From: Flexithrix dorotheae DSM 6795
Lineage (GTDB): Bacteria > Bacteroidota > Bacteroidia > Cytophagales > Flammeovirgaceae
NCBI RefSeq assembly: GCF_000379765.1
Contig: NZ_KB903443.1
Span: 458,952 to 522,951, forward strand
Direction of reading: 5' to 3'
Length of the DNA: 64,000 nucleotides
The notes under the pieces were generated by a model. It ran no database searches and was not told the origin of the DNA. It saw only the letters and a list, made by a program, of their open reading frames with translations. How positions within the stretch are numbered: the stretch's first letter is position 1; every line of letters starts with the position of its first letter. Shown in pieces: positions 1 through 8,564 of the stretch. The position numbers were made by a program, and so were the translations under genes.

Positions 1-3000
1 CCAACTTCACTTTTAGAAGCCTCCCAATTTTCTTTTGCCAAACATGGCTGCTTTACATTTTTCATTTCCAGGGCAAAACCTCCATCTTCCTTTTCCGGAT
101 CATAATACCATTCATCCTCATAAGTTATTTCAAAAAGCAATTCTCCCTTCTTATTCCGCAAAATGATTTGATCTCCGGTATTTTTAAGGGAAACCCAATT
201 GGTTAGGCCTATAGTTCGACCAAATTTATCAAACCATTGCTCACCTGAGGTAGAGGTTAGTATCACATATTCATTAGGAAGCAATAGTGAAGTGTTTATT
301 TTTAACTCATCCTCCCCTACCTTCAGCCTCAAATCACCCAGATCAAAGGTTTTATCGGTGGGGTTATATAATTCCAGGTATTCATACTCAGGCAGACCCG
401 CAGTTGGACTGGGGTCTGCAAAAATTTCGGTAACGATTATTTCATGATAGGCAGGAAGCTCCGGCACAATCAGATTGATGGAAATATCTTTACTTAAATT
501 ACCACATTGATCAGACAGATTCTGAATGCTCATTTCATATCTTTTCCCTTTTTCCAAATGCGAAAAAAATACCATTTCCACAGATTTTCTATCCGCAGAT
601 ATATTTAAGCCAAAATCTATTTCATCGGGACACAAATAATTTTCTTTCTTTAATAAAGCACTTGTATCCATTCTTTCAGAGAAAACAATTTGTAAAGTAC
701 TGTCACTCAATACTTCCCAATGATCCAGTTGTGGAGCAACCGTATCTGGATTAGAAGTAATTCCAGAATTAATACGGCCAGGTGTACCACCCAAACTATT
801 ATCCGATGCTTTCCAATTACCATTTTCATTGCAAAAGTTAAATGGATCAATTATTTCAAGACTCCAGCCGCCATCAGATTTTTCATCGTTTCCATACCAG
901 TCAACCTGATAATTCACTTCATTTATTAACTCATTTTCACCAGTTAGTAGCTTTAAAATTTCCCCACTATTATTTAAGGACGGGAAAGACGGCAATGCAA
1001 GTGTTTTCCCAAAACTTGTAAATTGGCTGGAATGGTTGCTCCCACAAAGAATCAAATACTCATTTGGACAAATAATAAAATTGGGGAAACTTGTTTCCCC
1101 GGTGCCATCAGCCAACTTCATCCCCGCCAGGTTAAAAGTATCCTTAGAGACATTCCAAATTTCGATATATTCAGTTTCAGGAAGGCCAATAGAAGGTGAA
1201 GGATCAGCCATCAATTCGGTAATTAAAAGCTGATTCAATTTGGGATTGGGATAGATTTTAAAAGTAATACTGGTATCTAAAATAGAGTTACCTGCCAAAT
1301 CTTCTACCTGCTCAATTTCAAGGAAATATGGTTTTTTGATCTCAAAATCACTTTCAAAATAAAAAGAAACTAAAGTGTCATTATTGAATTCAAAATCAAT
1401 CGGATGACCAACTTCTTCATTTACCATGTAATGGTTCAAAGCAGAGGCCGAAATCTTGTCTACCGGCTCTGAAAAAATAATTGTAATTTCATTTTTAATT
1501 GCTTTTATAGAAGCAACTTTGGGTGGCTTCAGGTCATAAATAAATTCAATATTTGTTTCCGGAGCCATTTCACCATTCTTTTTCAAAATTGGTGGTACGC
1601 ACAATTTCAGGTTGGTATCAGCTGGAAATTCATCCTGAAAAACCAAGCTTAAAAAATCATGATTTTCCTGATCCAAAACAACTGAAAGAGGAACCATGCC
1701 ATAATCTATAATCTTAAAATCAGCATTATTAAACTGAAAATCAGGATGTAGTTCTTCTTCAAAATAAAGATTGACTAGATTAGCTTCTGCCACTTTTACC
1801 TCCTTCACAATTGGATTGAAAACAAACGCTGCCTTAGTTAAAGGTGAAGTATTTCCGGAAAGATCACTGATATTTTCAAGCTTTAGGGTATAGCTGGAAT
1901 CTGCTTCAAATGAAGCCAAAAACTCCACCATCAAAACACTGGAATCAGCATTATGATAAGATAATTTCTTTGAAGGTCCAATCACTGGGTTAGTTACTAC
2001 AGAAAGGTTATGATTACCGATTTTTTCGGAAAACCTCATCAATAAAGTTTTATCCGAGACCACAACCAATTCCGCCAGAGAAGGTAAATCTGTGTTTAGG
2101 AAAATGGAATCTGGTTTGGGTAAAATATTGCCAAAACCATCCTCTAAATGTTCTGTAACAAGTAAAATAGAGTCCTGCTCAGGGAATTCATTTTCAAAAA
2201 ATAGATGGGCAACACTGGTATTATAGGGAGAAATAAAAATAGAATCAGGATTTCCAACACCAGCATCTATGTAGTAATGCTCTGGTTGATTTGCGCTACT
2301 AATCAAAAGTGGTTCTGAGAAAAATAGCTTCAGGTGCTGCTTTGAAAAGATGCAAATCTCCTCTATGAAGGGAGGCTTTTGATCGAAGATAAATTTTCTG
2401 GTTTTAGTGGAGATCACATTTCCAGCCAGATCGCTTACGTTTCTGATTGTAATCTCATGCTCTTTTTCCTGTTCAATCGGTTTTTCATAAAATAAATGGA
2501 CCACAGAAAAATCTGTAGAATCTCTCATGGCCACAGCAGGAAAACCTATGTTTCCTTTAATCTCATAATTATTGAGAATTGCTGCAGACTCAAGAGTTAA
2601 AGCTTCTGTAAAATGAAGTTTGATATGATTTTCATCGATTGGAATGATACTTCCAGAGGTATTAATAGAAGGCTTTTTCGTATCATAAATAAAACTCCGG
2701 GAGACCATATTTTCTATCTGATTTCCATAAATATCCTCAAGTTTGGAAACCCCGATTTCCACCGGTTTATTTTCATCAAATTTTTGATTGAAATACAACA
2801 AAACCTCCTTCGGGTTATCCTGATTTATTATAGACAGGACAGGGTTTATCCCTGAATCAATGAGCTTGAAATTGGTGGTTTGATTTACCTGAGTTTCACC
2901 CAGTGGCTCTGAAAATGATAATTTCATTGATTTTCCAGAAAGGACTGACACATACTCTAAATCAGGGGCAAGATTGTCAGAAAAAACAAAAGTAAATTCC

Positions 3001-4259
3001 TGTCCATTTTGAACGTTTCCTTCGAGGTCAACAATTTGATTGGCTTGTAAAGTATAAGCATTACCAACCTCAAGGTCCTTTTGAAAGGTCAGTTTTATTA
3101 TTTTATCATCAAGAGTATCTGCCTGAAAATGAACAGCCTGATTTTCTGTTTCTACAATTTTAAAAACAGCTCCAAGACTGGCTGAATCAAACGCTATTGT
3201 TTCATCAAATCTTACAGCAATTTGATTCTTTTCAATTCCAGTTATTTCCAGAATTTCAGGAGGGGATAAATCTGGTTGCGAATAGGTAAAAGTTAAAAAT
3301 TGAGGATTATCTGCAGGAATTTCATTTCCTGTGGTATCCCTAATTCCCTTTAATAAAATAGTGTTTAATTGGTCGGGAATGAATTCTTCTGAAAATTCAA
3401 GTCTGATTTTTTGAGGAAAGTCCGGATCAAATGATACTAAACCGGGAGATATAGAATCATTTAGAGTATAATTATCAAATTCGAAAACTGATGCGGAATC
3501 CAATACTATATCACCAAAAAACTCTAGCTCACTCGGACCAATTATCGCAAGACTATCGAAATAGGGATGGTAATTTAAGGATAAATCATCCATAAAAAAT
3601 TTATCTTCTCTTGCCCCTGAAGAATAATTAATTTGTAATCCTGTAGAATGAACGGAGGCTAAATTTGGAAAATTTATCAGACCAAAGAAATGATCATTTA
3701 CCCAATATTTCCATGCTCCATCAGGATTCCTGAGTACTTCAAAACCTAAATATTCCTGTGCCTTAAATTTGATTACAGGATTTTCGAATGGTAATTCAGT
3801 TTTTCCTGCTTCAGACTCGAATACTAATTTACAAGTCAGCGAATCTTCATTTGGCACCAGTTTAAATTCCAGGAAATAACCATATGGCGTATCCGACAAA
3901 TTTTCCTTGTCACTCATTAAATAATACCTGCAATAATTTTTGGATACCAGGGAGGAGGAAAGACTTGTGAAATCTAATTTTATTTTTCCTTTCCAATTGA
4001 TGGTATAAGAACCCAGGTCTGGAGTGATAGCGGTAGAAATATAGGCTTTTCTTGTTCCACTCCCATCATCAAATACGGCCTGCAATTCATTGTTTACAAT
4101 CAAAAATTCCCCTGTCATACCAGAGGAAAATCCCTGATTCCAATTAATACCACCTGATTCGAGAGAAGTTCTGTTAAAATCTTCTGAAAATTGACCGAAA
4201 CAATTAAAGACAAAAAGTAGCTGTAAAATCAAAAAAATTTTACCCTTTAAAAAAATCAT
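1..4259 (-). CDS. Giant secreted Ig-like / lamin-tail-domain protein (3' end beyond window)
   Basis: The reading frame is open from ATG 4259-4257 to the left edge, about 1419 codons with no stop, so the C-terminus is missing. It begins with a short signal peptide ending near CFGQ (about residue 22). A jelly-roll/LamG-like region of roughly 200 residues follows. Then come about eight repeats of some 100-115 residues, each with an FSEP/FSEK/FTEA-like start and an 'L.DLAGN'-like end, which resemble SbsA/Big_5 Ig-like modules. Two lamin-tail domains follow (about 1236-775 and 456 to the edge), each opening with TE-(L/I)-(M/F)-ADPSP and containing GLPE-E-E; one more Ig module lies between them. 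Such proteins are usually exported to the cell surface by T9SS, but any sorting domain would lie outside the window. The ligand or function is unknown; adhesion or matrix binding is an inference. The family assignment is firm, the exact module count approximate. Confidence 0.88.
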   Translation of the reverse strand, partial: MIFLKGKIFLILQLLFVFNCFGQFSEDFNRTSLESGGINWNQGFSSGMTGEFLIVNNELQAVFDDGSGTRKAYISTAITPDLGSYTINWKGKIKLDFTSLSSSLVSKNYCRYYLMSDKENLSDTPYGYFLEFKLVPNEDSLTCKLVFESEAGKTELPFENPVIKFKAQEYLGFEVLRNPDGAWKYWVNDHFFGLINFPNLASVHSTGLQINYSSGAREDKFFMDDLSLNYHPYFDSLAIIGPSELEFFGDIVLDSASVFEFDNYTLNDSISPGLVSFDPDFPQKIRLEFSEEFIPDQLNTILLKGIRDTTGNEIPADNPQFLTFTYSQPDLSPPEILEITGIEKNQIAVRFDETIAFDSASLGAVFKIVETENQAVHFQADTLDDKIIKLTFQKDLEVGNAYTLQANQIVDLEGNVQNGQEFTFVFSDNLAPDLEYVSVLSGKSMKLSFSEPLGETQVNQTTNFKLIDSGINPVLSIINQDNPKEVLLYFNQKFDENKPVEIGVSKLEDIYGNQIENMVSRSFIYDTKKPSINTSGSIIPIDENHIKLHFTEALTLESAAILNNYEIKGNIGFPAVAMRDSTDFSVVHLFYEKPIEQEKEHEITIRNVSDLAGNVISTKTRKFIFDQKPPFIEEICIFSKQHLKLFFSEPLLISSANQPEHYYIDAGVGNPDSIFISPYNTSVAHLFFENEFPEQDSILLVTEHLEDGFGNILPKPDSIFLNTDLPSLAELVVVSDKTLLMRFSEKIGNHNLSVVTNPVIGPSKKLSYHNADSSVLMVEFLASFEADSSYTLKLENISDLSGNTSPLTKAAFVFNPIVKEVKVAEANLVNLYFEEELHPDFQFNNADFKIIDYGMVPLSVVLDQENHDFLSLVFQDEFPADTNLKLCVPPILKKNGEMAPETNIEFIYDLKPPKVASIKAIKNEITIIFSEPVDKISASALNHYMVNEEVGHPIDFEFNNDTLVSFYFESDFEIKKPYFLEIEQVEDLAGNSILDTSITFKIYPNPKLNQLLITELMADPSPSIGLPETEYIEIWNVSKDTFNLAGMKLADGTGETSFPNFIICPNEYLILCGSNHSSQFTSFGKTLALPSFPSLNNSGEILKLLTGENELINEVNYQVDWYGNDEKSDGGWSLEIIDPFNFCNENGNWKASDNSLGGTPGRINSGITSNPDTVAPQLDHWEVLSDSTLQIVFSERMDTSALLKKENYLCPDEIDFGLNISADRKSVEMVFFSHLEKGKRYEMSIQNLSDQCGNLSKDISINLIVPELPAYHEIIVTEIFADPSPTAGLPEYEYLELYNPTDKTFDLGDLRLKVGEDELKINTSLLLPNEYVILTSTSGEQWFDKFGRTIGLTNWVSLKNTGDQIILRNKKGELLFEITYEDEWYYDPEKEDGGFALEMKNVKQPCLAKENWEASKSEV

Positions 4260-4616
4260 GTATTGCTTGTTATTAGGGTGATTAAGATTCCGATTTAACC
4301 CTTTTTTGCGATACAGATTATAGACTAAAAAGCAATTAGCATCAAAATTAATGTAAGTATATCCTCAATAATCAAAATTAAATATATAAATAAACGGTTT
4401 TAATGAAACCCAACACTTATTTATCTTTATTTGATGAAATGAATTCTTAAAAAAGTATTATTCGAACAATAAGAATTAAGCCTTCAGACGCAAAAAATTC
4501 CCTCCACAAAAGGGTAAGGAATTTCTTAAAAAACAATTTTATTCTGGATATTAGACTAAAAACAAATAGATGTTTTTAATCCTCCATAAATCAAAGACAA
4601 TACTAATTGTTAAATT
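4260..4616. other. Intergenic region, 357 bp
   Basis: This AT-rich spacer lies between the 5' end of the Ig/lamin-tail gene and the 3' end of the flavoprotein gene, both on the minus strand. Apart from the candidate promoter I see no ORF with coding character and no strong hairpin with a T-run. Confidence 0.6.
4343..4350 (-). promoter_or_regulatory. Candidate -7 element of the Ig/lamin-tail gene
   Basis: On the minus strand this reads TAATTTTG, matching the Bacteroidota -7 consensus TAnnTTTG, about 84 bases before the ATG at 4259. A TTTTG lies 22 bases further upstream (4373-4376), slightly beyond the usual spacing. A second TAATTTTG at 4373-4380 overlaps it, so either could be the -7 element. 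Confidence 0.35.
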
Positions 4617-5837
4617 TTAGATAATTGATGTACCTGCGATATACCCGGTAGTCCAGGCCGCCTGAAAATTAAATCCTCCAGTCACACCATCAATATTTAG
4701 CACTTCTCCGGCAAAAAATATCCCGGGACATTTTCTACTTTCCATGGTATTGAAATCTACATCTCCCAGACTTACTCCGCCACAGGTTACAAACTCTTCC
4801 TTAAATGTGGTTTTTCCATTCACTTCATAGACATCATTGGTAAGCAAATTAATCAACCTGTTGATATCCTTTTTAGAGAGTTCTCCACAAATTTTTTGAG
4901 TGGGAATTTGGGCTTTTTCCAACAAAAACTCCCAAAGTCGGGCTGGTAATTTTAAGAGGTTGGTATTTCCCATTTGTTTTTTAGGAGATTGCGATTTTAA
5001 GTCAGTCAGAACATCCTGTAATTGCTCATCATTATATTCCGGCACCCAGGAAACCTGCACTGAAAACTGATATTGCTTTTCCTGCAATAGCCTTGCTCCC
5101 CATGCGGAAAGCTTTAGTACAGCCGGGCCACTCATACCCCAATGTGTGATCAAAAGTGGCCCTTCCTGATTTAATTTTGTTCCCATAATTTTTACCCTGG
5201 ACTTATTCACAGATAAACCCATTAATTTGGTAATAGGGTTTTTAGGCATATTAAATGTAAAAAGTGAGGGAACGGGTTCTACAATTTCATGTCCCAAATC
5301 TTTTAACCAGTTAAACCCTGATAGTTTTGGACTTCCTCCAGTGGCAATGATGATTTTATCATAAAAAATATCATTCTTTTCATGAGTAGAAACTTTAAAT
5401 CCTTTCTTTTCTCTGGAATCCGGAACAATCTGGCTGACAGCACAATTGGTTAAAATATTGACATTATGCTGCCTTGCCTGCCCTACAAGGCAGTTGATAA
5501 TCGTTTGAGAGTTATCGGTAACAGGAAACATTCTTCCATCTGGTTCTGTTTTGGTTTTCACTCCACGGCTTTCAAACCATTCGATTGTATCAGAAGTCAT
5601 AAAAGAATTGAAAGCCTTTTTCAATTGCTTTGCCCCTCTTGGATAATTTTTAACCAGGCGGGAAATTTCAAAACAAGAGTGTGTTAAATTACACCTCCCT
5701 CCTCCCGAAACTTTTACTTTCGAAAGTAATTTTGAGGACTTCTCAAATAAATCTACCTGATAATTCGGGTATTTGGTAGCACAATTAATGGCTGCAAAAA
5801 ATCCGGCAGCACCTCCCCCAATAACTAAAACTTTCAA
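4617..5837 (-). CDS. NAD(P)/FAD-dependent oxidoreductase, HI0933/YhiN family
   Basis: This 406-residue flavoprotein belongs to the HI0933-like (YhiN/BaiN) family, whose usual length is about 400. The N-terminus carries the dinucleotide-binding motif GGGAAG at residues 7-12. The family signature SGGGRCN is at 44-50, and a C-terminal FAD-contacting segment (GVTGGFNFQAAW) lies near 388-399. The in vivo substrate of most members is unknown; BaiN from bile-acid-metabolising Clostridium is one characterised relative, but nothing here suggests bile acids. It is a cytoplasmic single-gene unit, transcribed away from the M1 peptidase gene across a 275-bp divergent spacer. The ATG start gives the standard Rossmann N-terminus. 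Family assignment is secure, reaction unknown. Confidence 0.92.
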   Translation of the reverse strand: MKVLVIGGGAAGFFAAINCATKYPNYQVDLFEKSSKLLSKVKVSGGGRCNLTHSCFEISRLVKNYPRGAKQLKKAFNSFMTSDTIEWFESRGVKTKTEPDGRMFPVTDNSQTIINCLVGQARQHNVNILTNCAVSQIVPDSREKKGFKVSTHEKNDIFYDKIIIATGGSPKLSGFNWLKDLGHEIVEPVPSLFTFNMPKNPITKLMGLSVNKSRVKIMGTKLNQEGPLLITHWGMSGPAVLKLSAWGARLLQEKQYQFSVQVSWVPEYNDEQLQDVLTDLKSQSPKKQMGNTNLLKLPARLWEFLLEKAQIPTQKICGELSKKDINRLINLLTNDVYEVNGKTTFKEEFVTCGGVSLGDVDFNTMESRKCPGIFFAGEVLNIDGVTGGFNFQAAWTTGYIAGTSII

Positions 5838-6049
5838 TATATAAATGGATTAATTTTCCAATCGAAAATAAAATTGGATGTTATATTCAAAAGAAAATGA
5901 GTAGAAAAAAGTAAATTATTTGCCTGTCAAAATTTCAGACCAAACAATTTTTTTCACTAAAAACCGATCGCGGTTTCCTATAAAAATCAAAATTAGTCCA
6001 TTTAAAGCTTTTTCAATCCAATAATAACTAATATGTACGCTCCCTTTCC

Positions 6050-6057
6050 TATTTTTG
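6050..6057 (+). promoter_or_regulatory. -7 promoter element of first M1 metallopeptidase gene
   Basis: TATTTTTG matches TAnnTTTG. The predicted transcript start is about base 6064, leaving a leader of about 49 nt before ATG 6113. This rules out the in-frame TTG at 6065 as the start, because it would sit at the transcript's first bases. No clear -33 TTG is seen at the usual spacing. Confidence 0.55.
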
Positions 6058-6112
6058 TCGATAATTGCAGAGAATCACAAACAATTATTTTAGTTTACAA
6101 CAACAAACAATT

Positions 6113-8299
6113 ATGAGAAAAATTTGGTTTTTACCACTTTCTGTGGTTATTCTCTTCTCAAATGGGTTATTTGCGCAAGGAGGGAAACACACAGATAAGT
6201 TCGAACAATTGGATTATGAATTAGCCGACCCAAATGAGTACAGAGCGGCATCCGGATCTCCTGGTCATAAATACTGGCAAAATCAGGCTGACTATAAAAT
6301 CTCTATAGAATTGAATGATGCCGATCAATCCATAAAGGGATCCGAAACCATCACTTATACCAACAATTCCCCTGATGTATTAAATTACCTGTGGTTGCAG
6401 CTTGATCAGAATATGCGAGGGAAGGAATCGCATACTTACAGCACTGCCACAAGCTCTATTAAGCACGAAACGCATGCTTATTTCTTAAATAAAATGCTCG
6501 ATCCAGATTTTGATGGTGGTTTTAAGATTGGCAAAGTTACTGATGAAAAAGGCAAAGATTTACCCTACACCATCAACCAAACCATGATGTCTGTGGATAT
6601 GCCCAAAGATTTAAATCCGGGAGAATCTTTCACTTTCAAAGTAGAATGGTCTTACAATATCAATGACAGAATGGCTATTGGCGGGCGATCTGGTTATGAA
6701 TATTTTGAAGAAGATGACAATTACCTTTATACCATCGCACAATTCTATCCAAGAATGTGTGTGTACAGTGATTATGGAGGATGGCAAAATAAGCAATTTT
6801 TAGGATCTGGTGAGTTTACACTACCCTTTGGTTCATTTGATGTTTCTATTACCGTACCTTCTGACCATGTAGTAGCAGCCACAGGAAAGCTATCAAATAC
6901 TGATGAGGTACTTACTAAAGAGCAAATCAAAAGATTTAAGAAAGCTGAAAAATCGGACGAACCGGTAATTATCGTATCTCAAAGTGAGGCTGAAAAAGCA
7001 GAAAAATCGCGAGCCACAGATACTAAAACCTGGATTTTTAAAGCAGACAGTGTAAGAGATTTTGCTTTTGCAAGTTCCAGAAAATTCATTTGGGATGCCA
7101 TGGGCGTTGACCTTAATGGCAGAACAGTAATGGCAATGTCATATTATCCAAAAGAAGGAAATCCACTTTGGGAAGAATACTCTACCAGAGTAGTAGCTCA
7201 TACTTTAAAGACCTATTCAAAATACACTTTTGACTATCCTTATCACAAAGCAATTTCTGTTCATGCTGCACAAATTGGTATGGAGTACCCCATGATTTGC
7301 TTCAACTTTGGAAGACCTGATAAAGACGGGACTGTTCCTGACAGGGTGAAATACGGAATGATCATGGTGGTGATTCATGAAGTTGGCCATAATTTCTTTC
7401 CCATGATTGTAAACTCTGATGAAAGACAGTGGACCTGGATGGACGAAGGATTGGATAGTTTCTTACAATATTTAACCGAAGTCGAATGGGCAGCCAATAA
7501 TCCTAAAGAGAAAGATTACCCATTCAGAGGAGGACCTCCTAAAAATATTGTGCCTTATATGTCAATGGATAAAGAATTAATCAGCCCGATTATGACTAAC
7601 TCTGAACAGGTACAAAACCTTGGACCTAATGCGTACTCCAAGCCAGCCACCGCATTGAATATATTGAGGGAAACGGTAATGGGCAAAGAATTATTCGACA
7701 AAGCCTTTAAAGAATATAGCCAAAGATGGATGTTCAAACATCCTACCCCTTCTGATTTTTTCAGAACCATGGAAGATGCTTCTGGGGTAGATTTAGACTG
7801 GTTTTGGAGAGGCTGGTTTTATGGTGTTGACCATGTAGATATTTCCTTGTCACAAATCAGGAAATTCCAAATGAGCACCGATGAAGCGCCAAAAGATGCT
7901 CCTGAAGCACCAGCAGCCGTTACTCCGGAAGATGATTTCAATAAGTTTTATGTATCGGGAATTTCGGATGCACAAAAAGCCAGAGTTGAAGAAAAACCAT
8001 ATTTCTATGAACTAACTCTTGAAAATATTGGCGGATTGGTAATGCCTGTAATTTTAGAGTTTACTTACAAGGATGGCTCTAAAGAAATCAAAAGAATTCC
8101 TGCGGAAATCTGGAGAAAAAATGCAGAAAAAGTGGTGAAAGTTTTCCCTACAGATAAAGAAGTTGCCAGTATCAAACTCGATCCTTTTGAAGAAACAGCC
8201 GATACTGATGTGACCAATAATGCATGGCCAAGCAAAGAATTACCTTCTAAATTTGAATTATACAAAGAGAAAGGAAATTCGGCTGGCGGGGATGAATAG
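6113..8299 (+). CDS. M1 family metallopeptidase, secreted (paralog 1)
   Basis: A 728-residue zinc metallopeptidase with a signal peptide (MRKIWFLPLS... ending LFAQ, about 22 residues). HEVGH is at about 422-426 and the third zinc ligand Glu 18 residues later in WMDEG, the gluzincin HExxH-x18-E arrangement of M1. An IGMEYP segment about 55 residues earlier takes the place of the exopeptidase GxMEN motif. A C-terminal region rich in acidic and Pro/Ala residues precedes the final domain. The protein probably acts in the periplasm or at the surface in peptide breakdown. ATG 6113 was chosen over the upstream TTG 6065 because it starts the signal peptide and because of the promoter position. Its neighbour at 8565 is a near-copy sharing the segment after the signal peptide (GGKHTDKFEQLDYELADPNE), which indicates a tandem duplication. 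A hairpin terminator follows. Confidence 0.95.
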   Translation: MRKIWFLPLSVVILFSNGLFAQGGKHTDKFEQLDYELADPNEYRAASGSPGHKYWQNQADYKISIELNDADQSIKGSETITYTNNSPDVLNYLWLQLDQNMRGKESHTYSTATSSIKHETHAYFLNKMLDPDFDGGFKIGKVTDEKGKDLPYTINQTMMSVDMPKDLNPGESFTFKVEWSYNINDRMAIGGRSGYEYFEEDDNYLYTIAQFYPRMCVYSDYGGWQNKQFLGSGEFTLPFGSFDVSITVPSDHVVAATGKLSNTDEVLTKEQIKRFKKAEKSDEPVIIVSQSEAEKAEKSRATDTKTWIFKADSVRDFAFASSRKFIWDAMGVDLNGRTVMAMSYYPKEGNPLWEEYSTRVVAHTLKTYSKYTFDYPYHKAISVHAAQIGMEYPMICFNFGRPDKDGTVPDRVKYGMIMVVIHEVGHNFFPMIVNSDERQWTWMDEGLDSFLQYLTEVEWAANNPKEKDYPFRGGPPKNIVPYMSMDKELISPIMTNSEQVQNLGPNAYSKPATALNILRETVMGKELFDKAFKEYSQRWMFKHPTPSDFFRTMEDASGVDLDWFWRGWFYGVDHVDISLSQIRKFQMSTDEAPKDAPEAPAAVTPEDDFNKFYVSGISDAQKARVEEKPYFYELTLENIGGLVMPVILEFTYKDGSKEIKRIPAEIWRKNAEKVVKVFPTDKEVASIKLDPFEETADTDVTNNAWPSKELPSKFELYKEKGNSAGGDE

Positions 8300-8334
8300 A
8301 AATTGATTTCTATAATTTCAAAAGATAATCAAAA

Positions 8335-8365
8335 CCTCTGATAGTTAAAACTGTCAGAGGTTTTT
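8335..8365 (+). terminator. Rho-independent terminator after M1 paralog 1
   Basis: The arms CCTCTGATAGTT and AACTGTCAGAGG form a stem of up to 12 bp with one T-G pair and a very short loop, followed by TTTTT. It separates the two M1 paralogs into independent transcripts. Confidence 0.8.
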
Positions 8366-8564
8366 ACTTTTTAACACTTAAATATTTAGTATAATTTTTT
8401 TAAATTGCCACCCTACTCATTACCTGACTTCAACAATACTTTTAAATCCTTTATTTACCACTCATAAACTAATCAACAGCTTTTTTGCCAAATCTTCATA
8501 ATTTGGTATTGAAAGCAGGAGGATTTATACTCACAACAAATTATTAAAAACAACAACAAATTAA

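Noticed and set aside
6065-6112. TTG start for the first M1 gene
   Set aside because: It sits 8 bases after the -7 element, and the signal peptide begins at ATG 6113.
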